Assembly: GCA_963776735.1 (NCBI GenBank)
Contig: CAVZNV010000016.1
Span: 682,001-746,000, forward strand
DNA: 64,000 nt
From: PALSA-612 sp963776735
GTDB taxonomy: Bacteria > Actinomycetota > Thermoleophilia > Gaiellales > Gaiellaceae
Reading direction: 5' to 3'
Positions 15,623 to 23,252 of this stretch are shown piece after piece. The stretch's first letter is position 1; the number at the start of each line of letters is the position of its first letter. Under the pieces are notes generated by a model. The model made no database searches and was not told the DNA's origin. It was given only the letters and a program-made list of their open reading frames with translations. Made by a program: the position numbers and the translations under genes.

Positions 15623-17996
15623 CCAGGAACTTGACGTCCTTGGCGTACTGCTCGATGAACTCGCGGCGCGGCTCGACCTGGTCGCCCATCAGCATCGAGA
15701 AGACCGTGTCGGCGGCGGCCGCATCCTCGACCTCGACACGGACGAGCATCCGGTTGGCCGGGTTCATCGTCGTGTCCCAGAGCTCGGAGGCGTTCATCTC
15801 GCCGAGGCCCTTGAAGCGGCCGACCTGCATACCGTCCTTGGCCAGGTCGAGCGCGCCGAGGCGCAGCTCCTCGAAGGTGTGCGCCGACGCCTGCTTCTTG
15901 CCGAAGGCGATCTGGAACGGTGGATGGCCGACGACCTCGATCAGCTTCGCGTGCGCGCGGCGCACGTGCTCGTACACGGGCGACGCGAGCAGCTCGGCGG
16001 GCGCGCTCGCGTGCACGGCTGCGCCGGTCTCGCGCTCGACGATCTTCACCTTGAACGCCGCATCGTCGGCCTCGACAACGGTCAGCTCGTAGCCGTTCGG
16101 GTCGAGCCCGGCGAGCGCCTTCTCGACGTCGGCAGGCACAGCGGCCCCGGTCTCGACGAGCCGATGCCCGATGACGAGATCGCCGGCCTGCTGGCCGAAG
16201 TCGGCACGGAGGCGGTCGGACCACCCCTCGAACTCGTTCAGCGCCCGCACGAAGCGGCCGTACCGAGCCTCCGTGAGCTTCACCTCCTGGCCGCGGCGAT
16301 CCGTGATGTCCATGTCCTTCACCCGCTCGCGCACGAGCAGCTCCTCGAACTGCGACTCCTTCTCGATGTACTGCTCGCGGTTGCCGATCTTCACGCGGTA
16401 GAGCGGCGGCACGGCGATGTAGACGAAGCCGTTCTCGACGAGGTCCTTCATGTTCCGGTACAGGAACGTGAGGATGAGCGTGCGGATGTGCGAGCCGTCG
16501 ACGTCGGCGTCCGTCATGACGATGACCTTGTGGTAGCGAAGCTTCTCGAGGTCGAGCTCGTCGCCGAGCCCGGTGCCGATCGCGGTGATGATCGCCTGGA
16601 TCTCCGTGTTCGAGAGCACCTTGTTGATCCTGTTCTTCTCGGCGTTGATCACCTTCCCGCGCAGCGGCAGGATCGCCTGGTAGGTGCGGTCGCGCGCGTC
16701 CTTGGCCGAGCCGCCTGCGGAGTTGCCTTCCACCAGGTACAGCTCCGCGGCCTCGGGGTCGGAGATTTGGCAGTCGGCGAGCTTGCCCGGGAGCGAGCCG
16801 CCTTCGAGCGCCGTCTTGCGCGTCAACTCGCGGGCCTTGCGGGCCGCCTGCCGTGCGCGCGCAGCGGCGATCGCCTTCTGGACGATCTGCCTGGCGTCGG
16901 TCGGGTTCTCCTCGAGGAACTCGGCCAGGCGCTGGTTGACGGTCTGCTCGACGAAGCCGCGCACCCACGGGTTTCCGAGCTTCGTCTTCGTCTGGCCCTC
17001 GAACTGCGGGTCGCGCAGCTTCACCGAGATGACCGCGGCGAGACCCTCACGGACGTCCTCGCCCTCGAGGTTCTCCTCCTTCTCCTTGAGCAGGCCCTTC
17101 TCGCGCGCGAACTTGTTCAGCGTCCCGGTAAGAGCGCCCTTGAATCCCGAGAGGTGCGAGCCGCCCTCGTGGGTGTTGATGTTGTTCGCGAAGGCGAAGA
17201 CCGACTCGACGTAGGAGGAGTTCCACTGCATCGCGACCTCGACGCTCCCCATGTCGGTCTGGCCCTCGAGGAAGACGACGTGCTTGTGCAGCGGCTCCTT
17301 CTTCTCGTTGACGTAGGAGACGAAATCCCTGATGCCGCCCTCGTAGTGGAAGACCTCGCGCCACTCGACCTCGCGCTCGTCGCTCAGCACGATCTTCAGT
17401 CCACGGGTGAGGAAGGCGGTCTCGCGCAGCATGTGGATCAGCGTCTCGCGGGACCACTCGAGCTCGTCGAAGATCTCGAGATCCGGCAGGAAGCTGATCG
17501 TCGTGCCGGTCTCGTCCGTCGTGCCGGTCGCCTTCATCGGCTCGCCCGGTTCGCCCCGCGCGAACTCCTGCCTCCAGACCTTGCCGTCGCGCCTGACCTC
17601 GGCTACGAGCCACTCCGACAGCGCGTTCACGACCGAGACGCCGACGCCGTGGAGACCGCCGGAGACCTTGTAGCCCGAACCGCCGAACTTGCCGCCGGCG
17701 TGCAGTTTGGTCAGCACGACGGTAAGAGCGGGCAACCCCTGCTCGGCCATGATGTCGACCGGAATCCCGGAGCCGTTGTCCGAGATCGTCACCGAGTTGT
17801 CCGGGTGCAGGGTCACCTCGATCAGGTCGGCGCGGCCCGCCATGGCCTCGTCCACCGAGTTCGCGACCACCTCGTAGACGAGGTGATGGAGGCCTCGGGG
17901 ACCGGTCGAGCCGATGTACATCCCCGGCCTGAGCCGGACCGGCTCGAGTCCTTCCAGGACCGTGATGTCCTTTGCGGTGTAGGCTGCCTCAGTCAT
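15615..17996 (-). CDS. gyrB: DNA gyrase subunit B with long C-terminal insertion
   Basis: GyrB is the ATPase and TOPRIM subunit of gyrase. Clear motifs are NSVDEAMAG, DNGSGIPV and GGLHGVGVSVVNALS (GHKL ATPase), then EGNSAGGSAKDARD and TDADVDGSHIR (TOPRIM). The terminal QVGRFKGLGEMN and DTTMNPANRML region is normal. At 793 residues it is about 150 longer than typical Gram-positive GyrB (about 640). The extra segment lies between TOPRIM (LYRVKIGNREQYI) and the tail, the same place as the E. coli insertion. The start codon lies two bases from a T-rich hairpin, with no Shine-Dalgarno. Confidence 0.98.
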   Translation of the reverse strand: MTEAAYTAKDITVLEGLEPVRLRPGMYIGSTGPRGLHHLVYEVVANSVDEAMAGRADLIEVTLHPDNSVTISDNGSGIPVDIMAEQGLPALTVVLTKLHAGGKFGGSGYKVSGGLHGVGVSVVNALSEWLVAEVRRDGKVWRQEFARGEPGEPMKATGTTDETGTTISFLPDLEIFDELEWSRETLIHMLRETAFLTRGLKIVLSDEREVEWREVFHYEGGIRDFVSYVNEKKEPLHKHVVFLEGQTDMGSVEVAMQWNSSYVESVFAFANNINTHEGGSHLSGFKGALTGTLNKFAREKGLLKEKEENLEGEDVREGLAAVISVKLRDPQFEGQTKTKLGNPWVRGFVEQTVNQRLAEFLEENPTDARQIVQKAIAAARARQAARKARELTRKTALEGGSLPGKLADCQISDPEAAELYLVEGNSAGGSAKDARDRTYQAILPLRGKVINAEKNRINKVLSNTEIQAIITAIGTGLGDELDLEKLRYHKVIVMTDADVDGSHIRTLILTFLYRNMKDLVENGFVYIAVPPLYRVKIGNREQYIEKESQFEELLVRERVKDMDITDRRGQEVKLTEARYGRFVRALNEFEGWSDRLRADFGQQAGDLVIGHRLVETGAAVPADVEKALAGLDPNGYELTVVEADDAAFKVKIVERETGAAVHASAPAELLASPVYEHVRRAHAKLIEVVGHPPFQIAFGKKQASAHTFEELRLGALDLAKDGMQVGRFKGLGEMNASELWDTTMNPANRMLVRVEVEDAAAADTVFSMLMGDQVEPRREFIEQYAKDVKFLDV

Positions 17997-17997
17997 G

Positions 17998-18030
17998 AAA
18001 AAAGCCCTGCAAAGTGCCTATTTGCGGGCT
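17998..18030 (-). terminator. Terminator-like hairpin in the dciA-gyrB gap
   Basis: On the minus strand AGCCCGCAAA pairs with TTTGCAGGGCT (one bulge, 7-nt loop) and is followed by a run of six T. This is a good intrinsic-terminator shape between dciA and gyrB. It ends two bases before the gyrB ATG, so it would also form in the gyrB leader if transcription starts upstream. It could end the dnaA-dciA transcript or act as an attenuator. Confidence 0.7.
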
Positions 18031-18042
18031 AAAGGAAGTGTA

Positions 18043-18516
18043 TCAGATCGGGCGGTTGGCGGCGGCGGTCGAGAGGCCCTGTGAGAGGCTGAGCGCCGCG
18101 GCTTTTTCGACCGTCTTGCGAAGTTCTTCGGCGCCGATCGAGGCGGTCAGCGAGGCCGCCGCGGCGAGTGCTCCGGCGTCCGGTTCGACCGGCTCCCGTC
18201 GTCCTTTCGGGAGCCCCTCCGTGGCGGGCTCCGGCAGGTGGCCCTGGGCGAATCGCAGCGCCTTCGGTGCCTGTTCGCCGAGCTCGGTGGAGAGCCTCTC
18301 GAGGATCCGCGGCGCGAGGTGGCCGAGCTCGAAGGCCCACACCGACGAGCTCGTGTTCACGTGCAGCGTGCCGTCGCGGGCAACCCGTGCGGGCCACGCG
18401 TTCCGCGCCACCTCGGGGCCGACGACGGCCGGCCACACGGCCACGATCCGAGGCATCGCTCCCGCTCCGTCGAAGCGGCCGAGCTCGCGCTCGACGTTCG
18501 AGCCGATCCGCTCCAT
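18043..18516 (-). CDS. DUF721 protein, DciA-type helicase loader
   Basis: DUF721/DciA proteins load or regulate the replicative helicase DnaB in bacteria that lack DnaC or DnaI. The 157-residue protein has the conserved DUF721 core: VAVWPAVVGPEVARNAWPAR, DGTLHVNTSSSVWAFELGHL and ILERLSTELG. The flanking C-terminal part is alanine-rich and probably disordered. The gene lies in the canonical actinobacterial place between recF and gyrB. The ATG overlaps the recF stop by one base (TGATG). Family is clear; a role as DnaB loader is inferred from other phyla. Confidence 0.88.
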   Translation of the reverse strand: MERIGSNVERELGRFDGAGAMPRIVAVWPAVVGPEVARNAWPARVARDGTLHVNTSSSVWAFELGHLAPRILERLSTELGEQAPKALRFAQGHLPEPATEGLPKGRREPVEPDAGALAAAASLTASIGAEELRKTVEKAAALSLSQGLSTAAANRPI

Positions 18517-19577
18517 CAGGCGGCAACCGCCCGTCCCGGCGTGACCTCGATCACCTGCGCCGGCTCGGCCGGCAGCGCCTGACGCGACGTCGACGTGATC
18601 ACCGTCTGCCCGCGGCCGGCAACGCGCGCCGCCAGAATCTCGCGGCGCCCCGGATCGAGCTCGGAAAGGACGTCGTCCAGAAGCAAGAGCGGCGGTGAGT
18701 GCCGGTGCTCTGCGATCAGATCGGCCTCGGCGAGAAGCAGCGAGAGCACCGCGAGCCGCTGCTCCCCTTGCGACCCGAAGCTCCTCAGGTCGCGGTCGCC
18801 CGATGCGATGCCGATCTCGTCCAGGTGCGGCCCGAGGCCGGTCGAGCCCCGTTCGACGTCGCGGTCGAGCCGGTCCTCGAGCGCGGCTGCGGTCGGCGGC
18901 TCGCCGCGGTAGTCGAGAGCCGCACCCAAGAGCCCGAGCTCGCCCGCTCGCTCGGCAAAACCCGGCCCGAGCAGGCCAAGCACTCGTTCCCGGGCGACGA
19001 CCAGCTCGGCACCGAGCTCGGCGACGCGCTCCGTCCACGGGGAGAGAGCAGCGGGGTCGGAGAGACCGAGCGACACCCGCCGCAGGGCAGCGTTTCGCTG
19101 GCCGAGCGCCTCTCCGTAGGCCGCCGGCACGCCGGCCTGCGCAGGGAGTAGCCGCCCCAGCGCGCGGTCGAAGTACGCTCGCCGCACGGCCGGTCCGCCC
19201 TTGACGACCGCGAGCCGGTCGGGCGTGAAGACGAGCGTCGCCAGCTCACTCCGGAAGCGTTCGACCCGCTCGACCTTCGTTCCGTTCATCTTCGCCTCCC
19301 GGCCGCCGGCGCGCCGGAGCAGCACCTCCGTCTCCACGCCGACCCTGCCGCGCGTGCCGCGCACGACGACCTTCGCCGCATCGGCGCCGAAGCGGATGAG
19401 CTGCGCGTCCGCCCGCGTCCGCGGCGAGAAGCCCTGCGTGCCGACGTGCAGCGACTCGAGCAGGTTCGTCTTGCCCGCGCCGTTCGGGCCGACAACGAGC
19501 ACGATGCCGGGCTCGAGGTCGAGATCGAGCGACGCGTAGGAGCGGAAGTCCCTGAGCGTGAGCGAGCCTGCGATCAG
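18516..19577 (-). CDS. recF: DNA replication and repair protein RecF
   Basis: RecF is an ABC-type ATPase that helps load RecA at gaps with RecO and RecR. Visible are Walker A GPNGAGKTNLLES, the signature SFGSQGEQRLAVLSL, and Walker B LLLLDDVLSELD. The expected N-terminal strand (SLTLRDFRSYASLDLDLEPG) is encoded upstream of the first GTG (19502). No ATG, GTG or TTG precedes it before an in-frame TGA inside dnaN. The start is therefore taken as CTG at 19575-19577, one base after the dnaN stop, giving 353 residues. Identity is firm; the start codon is unusual. Confidence 0.93.
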   Translation of the reverse strand: MIAGSLTLRDFRSYASLDLDLEPGIVLVVGPNGAGKTNLLESLHVGTQGFSPRTRADAQLIRFGADAAKVVVRGTRGRVGVETEVLLRRAGGREAKMNGTKVERVERFRSELATLVFTPDRLAVVKGGPAVRRAYFDRALGRLLPAQAGVPAAYGEALGQRNAALRRVSLGLSDPAALSPWTERVAELGAELVVARERVLGLLGPGFAERAGELGLLGAALDYRGEPPTAAALEDRLDRDVERGSTGLGPHLDEIGIASGDRDLRSFGSQGEQRLAVLSLLLAEADLIAEHRHSPPLLLLDDVLSELDPGRREILAARVAGRGQTVITSTSRQALPAEPAQVIEVTPGRAVAA

Positions 19578-19578
19578 C

Positions 19579-20676
19579 TCAGCCTGCGAGCCGGATCGGC
19601 ATGATCAGGTACCAGAAGTCTCCGCCGGTTTCCGCGATCACGGCCGGCCGGAGCGGATTGATCAGCCGCAGCGTCAGCTCGTCCTCGACGACCGACTCGA
19701 TGCCGTCGCGGAGCCAGTTCGGGTTGAAGCCGATCTCGAGCGGCTCGCCGGTGAAGGCGATCGGCATCTTCTCGTGGGCCTCACCGATGTCCTGCGTCTG
19801 CGCCGAGACCATGAGCTCGCCCTCCGCGAAGCGCAGCCGCAGCGGCGTCGAACGCTGCGCCATCACGCCTGCGCGGCGGATGACTTCGAGGAACTCTTCA
19901 CGCGGCAGCTTCACGTCGTGTTCGAACGCATCGGGCAGCAGTTGGCGGTAGTTCGGGAACTGGCCGTCGATGCGCCTGGTCGTCAGCCACACGTCGTCGA
20001 CACCGAACACGACATGGTTCTCGAGCGTGCCGAGCTTGATCTCGTTCGTCCCCGACGCGATGCGGCGGAGCTCGTCGAGCGCGCGGGCCGGCACGATCGC
20101 GTCCAGCTCTGGTGCGTCGCCGGACACGGCCGTCTCCTTCACGGCCATCCGGTACGAGTCCGTCGCGGCCATGATCAGGCTCGACCCTTCGAAGCGGACG
20201 AGGATGCCGGTCAGGACAGGGCGTGACTCGTCACGGCTGGCCGCGCGACTGACACGCGAGATCGTCTCGAGCAGCGGCTCGGCGTCGAGCGTCGACAGCG
20301 CGGCGGTCCCCGGGTCGGGCAGCCGCGGGAAGTCCTCGACCGCGTACGTGCGGAGCCTGGACTCGGACGCGCCGCTGCGCACGTAGACGGTGCTCTCCTC
20401 GACCTTGTGCTCCAGCACGACCTCGTCCTCGGACAGCAGCCGCGCGATGTCGGTGAGCAGCCGTCCGGGGACAACCGCAGAGCCTTCTCCTTCGACCTCC
20501 GCGCTCAGCTTCGCGCGGATCGAGAGCTCCATGTCCGTCGCGGCAAGCTCGAGGTTCCCGTCCTGCGCCTGGAGAAGCACGCCGGCAAGGATCTGAACCG
20601 TGCCGCGCGTCGACAGCCCGCGCGACACCATGCCGAGAGTGGCTGCGAGCTCATCCCGCGAGCACGTGATCTTCAT
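19579..20676 (-). CDS. dnaN: DNA polymerase III beta subunit (sliding clamp)
   Basis: The beta clamp encircles DNA and tethers polymerase III. The 365-residue protein has three clamp domains, with the family start MKITCSRDELAATLGMVSRG, the middle SRPVLTGILVRFEGSSLIMAATDSYR (read in two parts), and the C-terminal ending FWYLIMPIRLAG that forms part of the peptide-binding cleft. I chose ATG at 20674-20676 because DnaN proteins normally begin MKI or MKF. An ATG at 20704-20706 would add ten non-conserved residues. It follows dnaA and is followed by recF after one base. Confidence 0.96.
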   Translation of the reverse strand: MKITCSRDELAATLGMVSRGLSTRGTVQILAGVLLQAQDGNLELAATDMELSIRAKLSAEVEGEGSAVVPGRLLTDIARLLSEDEVVLEHKVEESTVYVRSGASESRLRTYAVEDFPRLPDPGTAALSTLDAEPLLETISRVSRAASRDESRPVLTGILVRFEGSSLIMAATDSYRMAVKETAVSGDAPELDAIVPARALDELRRIASGTNEIKLGTLENHVVFGVDDVWLTTRRIDGQFPNYRQLLPDAFEHDVKLPREEFLEVIRRAGVMAQRSTPLRLRFAEGELMVSAQTQDIGEAHEKMPIAFTGEPLEIGFNPNWLRDGIESVVEDELTLRLINPLRPAVIAETGGDFWYLIMPIRLAG

Positions 20677-20863
20677 ACCTGTCCCCACTGCTGTTTCTGC
20701 TGTCATCTTGTCTTAAAAGAAAGTAGTTGTAGTAGGGAGTGTGAATGATGGGGATGACGCCCCGCATTCGGCATCCCGTGCGGGCCGGCGGCTGGGGACG
20801 CGTCCGTGGACAGTTCGGAGGTTTCTCACAGGGTCTCTGCGCTCAGGGCCGGAATCGACAGGA
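20677..20863 (-). promoter_or_regulatory. dnaA-dnaN intergenic region
   Basis: About 190 bp without a gene between dnaA and dnaN. The stretch nearest dnaN is A/T-rich compared with its surroundings (minus strand ACTACAACTACTTTCTTTTAA), so a dnaN promoter or a second unwinding element could lie here. One near-match to a DnaA box, CTGTCCACG (minus strand, about 20790-20800), is present. No strong promoter hexamers are evident. Confidence 0.4.
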
Positions 20864-22207
20864 TCAGTGGAGTTGTCGGATGCGCGCGGTCAGTTCTTGC
20901 ACAAGGGTGTACACAGACGGATCCTCGCGAATCAGGCGCGCGATCTTGGACGTCGCGTGGATCACGGTCGTGTGGTCGCGCCCGCCGAACTCCTTGCCGA
21001 TCTTCGGGAGCGACGAGTCGGTGAGCTCTCGCGACAGGTACATGGCGACCTGACGCGGGTAGACGATGTTCTGCGATCGTTTGTCGCCGCAGAGCTCCGC
21101 GAGCGAGAGACCGAAGCGGTCGGAGACGGCCTCCTGGATCGCCTGGATCGAGACCTGCCGCGCGCCGCCCATCGGGAAGACGTCCTTGAGCACGTCCTCG
21201 GCGAGCTCCACGGTCATCGCCCGGCCCGTCAGCGAGGAGAAGGCGACGACGCGCGTGAGCGCACCCTCGAGCTCGCGGATGTTCGTCGACACGCGACCGG
21301 CGATGAAGGTCAGCACCTGCGGGTCGGGCACGTTGATCGCGTCCGTCTTCACCTTCTTGCGCAGGATCGCGATGCGGGTCTCGAGGTCGGGCGGCTGGAT
21401 GTCCGTGATCAGCCCCCACTCGAAGCGCGACCGCAACCGCGCCTCCAGCGTTGCGATGTCGCGCGGCGGGCGGTCCGAGGACATGACGATCTGGCTGCCG
21501 GCCTCGTAGAGCGAGTTGAAGGTGTGGAAGAACTCCTCCTGGATCCGCTCCTTGTGCTCGAAGAACTGCACGTCGTCGATCAGCAGCAGGTCGTAGTTGC
21601 GGTAGCGCGACTTGAAGCCCTCGATCCGCTTGTCCCGCAGCGAGTTGATGAAGTCGTTCATGAACGTCTCGCTCGTGACGTAGCGCACGGTCAGCGGGCT
21701 CGTGTGCTCGAGGACGTAGTGCGCGATCGCCTGGAGCAGGTGCGTCTTGCCGAGCCCGGTGCCGCCGTAGATGAAGAGCGGGTTGTACGCCTGCGCCGGC
21801 GACTCGGCGACGGCGAGCGCGGCCGCGTGCGCAAACCGGTTCGACGAGCCGATGACGTACTGGTCGAACGTGTACTTCTGGTTCAGCCCCGGGAGGGTCT
21901 CGCGGGGGCGGTCGTCGACCGGCGCGACGGCTGCGCGTGAGAGCGACTCGTCCACGCGGAAACGGACCGACAGCTGGTTCTCGCTCGCGTCGCTGACCGC
22001 GGCACGGACGAGGCTGCCGAAGTGGGTCTCGATCCACTCGCGGGTGAAGTTGTTCGGGACTGCGATCACGAGCTCCCCGTTGGCGATCGTGACCGGTCGC
22101 GCCTCACCGAACCAGGTTCGGTACGCGGAATCGTTCAGTGCCGCCTTCAGCCGGGCAGCTACCTCGGTCCAAAGTCCGTCAGCGGTCATCCCAAGAGCGT
22201 GCTCCAC
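20864..22207 (-). CDS. dnaA: Chromosomal replication initiator protein DnaA
   Basis: DnaA binds oriC and opens the duplex. The protein has domain I (LWTEVAARLKAALNDSAYRTWF), a very short linker domain II, the AAA+ domain III starting at NQKYTFDQYVIGSSNRFAHA with Walker A GGTGLGKTH and Walker B LLLIDDVQFF, and domain IV with the DnaA signature GRDHTTVIHATSKI. The GTG at 22205-22207 has AAGGAGA about 13 bases upstream; an ATG at 22187-22189 (MTADGLW) is a fair alternative. It is the first gene of the left, minus-strand arm from oriC. Confidence 0.97.
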   Translation of the reverse strand: MEHALGMTADGLWTEVAARLKAALNDSAYRTWFGEARPVTIANGELVIAVPNNFTREWIETHFGSLVRAAVSDASENQLSVRFRVDESLSRAAVAPVDDRPRETLPGLNQKYTFDQYVIGSSNRFAHAAALAVAESPAQAYNPLFIYGGTGLGKTHLLQAIAHYVLEHTSPLTVRYVTSETFMNDFINSLRDKRIEGFKSRYRNYDLLLIDDVQFFEHKERIQEEFFHTFNSLYEAGSQIVMSSDRPPRDIATLEARLRSRFEWGLITDIQPPDLETRIAILRKKVKTDAINVPDPQVLTFIAGRVSTNIRELEGALTRVVAFSSLTGRAMTVELAEDVLKDVFPMGGARQVSIQAIQEAVSDRFGLSLAELCGDKRSQNIVYPRQVAMYLSRELTDSSLPKIGKEFGGRDHTTVIHATSKIARLIREDPSVYTLVQELTARIRQLH

Positions 22208-22346
22208 CCGTCTTCCCCGTCTCCTTGCGGTCGAAAAGCGTGCGCGAGTCTAACACCGTGTTCGAAGCGCGACAACGGCGCCTCGGACACCCTCGCCGCT
22301 GCAACTTTCCCCTTGTTTTGCAGGGCTTTCTCCTGCATCCACACTG

Positions 22347-22355
22347 TTATCCACA
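22347..22355 (+). other. DnaA box TTATCCACA
   Basis: Exact match to the E. coli R1-type consensus box TTATCCACA, in the dnaA-rpmH gap. Confidence 0.85.
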
Positions 22356-22444
22356 GGTGGGGAAAGCGTCGGATTCTCCTGGCTGGCAACGCGCTGTCGC
22401 GGCATTGCGAGCCGAGTTTTCTGCCACGCCCTCGCATTGCGGGC

Positions 22445-22453
22445 TGTGGACAA
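22445..22453 (-). other. DnaA box TTGTCCACA
   Basis: TGTGGACAA on the plus strand, which is TTGTCCACA on the minus strand, the form favoured in GC-rich actinobacterial origins such as Streptomyces. It lies 24 bp upstream of the likely rpmH -10 TATACT. Confidence 0.8.
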
Positions 22454-22490
22454 CCGCGGAGCCGAATCGACCCGGCTATACTCACGAAAC

Positions 22491-22507
22491 GGGCGCTCGG
22501 AGCGCCC
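22491..22507 (+). promoter_or_regulatory. Hairpin in the rpmH leader
   Basis: Perfect 7-bp stem GGGCGCT/AGCGCCC with a CGG loop. It begins about 9 bases after the TATACT hexamer and ends 10 bases before the rpmH ATG, in the place where a Shine-Dalgarno would be. None is seen. It may act as an attenuator, an autoregulatory site or a 5' stabiliser. Confidence 0.5.
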
Positions 22508-22517
22508 GCTTTCTACG

Positions 22518-22652
22518 ATGAAACGAACCTACCAGCCGAATGTGCGGAGACGGAAGCGCCGGCACGGCTTCCGCGCCCGGATGTCGACCCGCGCGGGCCG
22601 CGCGATCCTGAAGCGCCGCCGGGCCAAGGGCCGCAAGCGCCTTTCGGCCTGA
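22518..22652 (+). CDS. rpmH: 50S ribosomal protein L34 (bL34)
   Basis: This 44-residue very basic protein is the small large-subunit protein L34. It has the family sequence start MKRTYQPNVRRRKRRHGF, then the middle FRARMSTRAGRAILKRRRAKGRK, given here in two parts, and a short end RLSA. The length is standard. It opens the right arm from oriC and is followed by rnpA, the near-universal order rpmH-rnpA-yidD-yidC. It lacks a visible Shine-Dalgarno and has a hairpin in its leader. Confidence 0.98.
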   Translation: MKRTYQPNVRRRKRRHGFRARMSTRAGRAILKRRRAKGRKRLSA

Positions 22653-22704
22653 TCCGACGCCGACGTCTGCCACGCTTTCCCCGCCCGCGACTACTCTGCC
22701 GCGT

Positions 22705-23052
22705 ATGCAGCGCCGTTACCGGCTGACGCGTTCGCACGACTTCGACGCCGTCTACCGTCGCGGACGGTCGGTCTCGACCCGGTTCCTTGTCCTCTACTGG
22801 TTCCCGCGTGAGGAAGACGCCGAGGAGCCAAGGCTGGGGCTGGCGGTGCCGAAGCGGGTCGGCACGGCCGTCGCGCGCAACCGCGTGAAGCGCAGGCTGC
22901 GCGAGGTCTGGCGGTCGCGCCTCGACTCGATCCCTGCCGGCTGCGACTACGTCCTCGTCGTTCGCCCCGGCTTCGTCGAGGCGGCGGAGAGCCGCGAAGC
23001 CGACTGGGTCGGCGACCGGCTCGACGAGGTACTCGGAAAGGCGGCCGCGTGA
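22705..23052 (+). CDS. rnpA: Ribonuclease P protein component
   Basis: RnpA is the protein subunit that assists the M1 RNA in 5' tRNA maturation. The 115-residue protein begins RYRLTRSHDFDAVYRRGRSV and contains the RNR signature in VGTAVARNRVKRRLREVWR. Those basic residues contact the RNA. Length is normal. It lies 52 bp after rpmH and overlaps yidD by four bases (GTGA). Confidence 0.96.
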   Translation: MQRRYRLTRSHDFDAVYRRGRSVSTRFLVLYWFPREEDAEEPRLGLAVPKRVGTAVARNRVKRRLREVWRSRLDSIPAGCDYVLVVRPGFVEAAESREADWVGDRLDEVLGKAAA

Positions 23053-23252
23053 GGTACGTGTCCGTGCTCCTGCACGCGTTCTTCCCGTCGCCGGGCGCCG
23101 CCGGCGCACCGACGTGCAAGTTCCACCCGACCTGCTCGGAGTACGCGTCGCTCGCGCTGCGCAGGCACGGCCCGGTGAAGGGGTCGGCGCTGACCGTGTG
23201 GCGGCTGCTGCGCTGTAACCCCTGGAGCCACGGCGGAGTCGACCACCCGTGA
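23049..23252 (+). CDS. yidD: Membrane protein insertion efficiency factor YidD
   Basis: YidD is a small cytoplasmic-face protein that helps YidC-dependent membrane insertion. The 67-residue sequence has the invariant pattern CKFHPTCSEYASLALRRHG and RLLRCNPWSHGGVDHP with the three conserved cysteines. The GTG start overlaps the rnpA stop and the stop overlaps yidC, so rnpA-yidD-yidC-jag are translationally coupled. Confidence 0.95.
   Translation: MRYVSVLLHAFFPSPGAAGAPTCKFHPTCSEYASLALRRHGPVKGSALTVWRLLRCNPWSHGGVDHP

Larger units (their letters stand above)
22208..22517. other. Replication origin region (oriC)
   Basis: The 310-bp gap between the divergent dnaA and rpmH genes is the standard oriC position. 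It holds a perfect DnaA box TTATCCACA (22347-22355), a TTGTCCACA box on the minus strand (22445-22453) and a degenerate GCATCCACA (22335-22343). A T-rich patch CCTTGTTTTGCAGGG lies near 22315. CTTTCCCC (about 22308) and GGGGAAAG (about 22359) form an inverted pair around the first boxes. A TATACT hexamer at 22477-22482 is a plausible rpmH -10. Gene reading directions point away from here on both sides. Confidence 0.85.

Noticed and set aside
18354..18365. GTTCACGTGCAG in dciA and CTTCACGTGATAG near 7617 as further parS sites
   Set aside because: Both lack palindromic arms outside CACGTG and lie in coding sequence.
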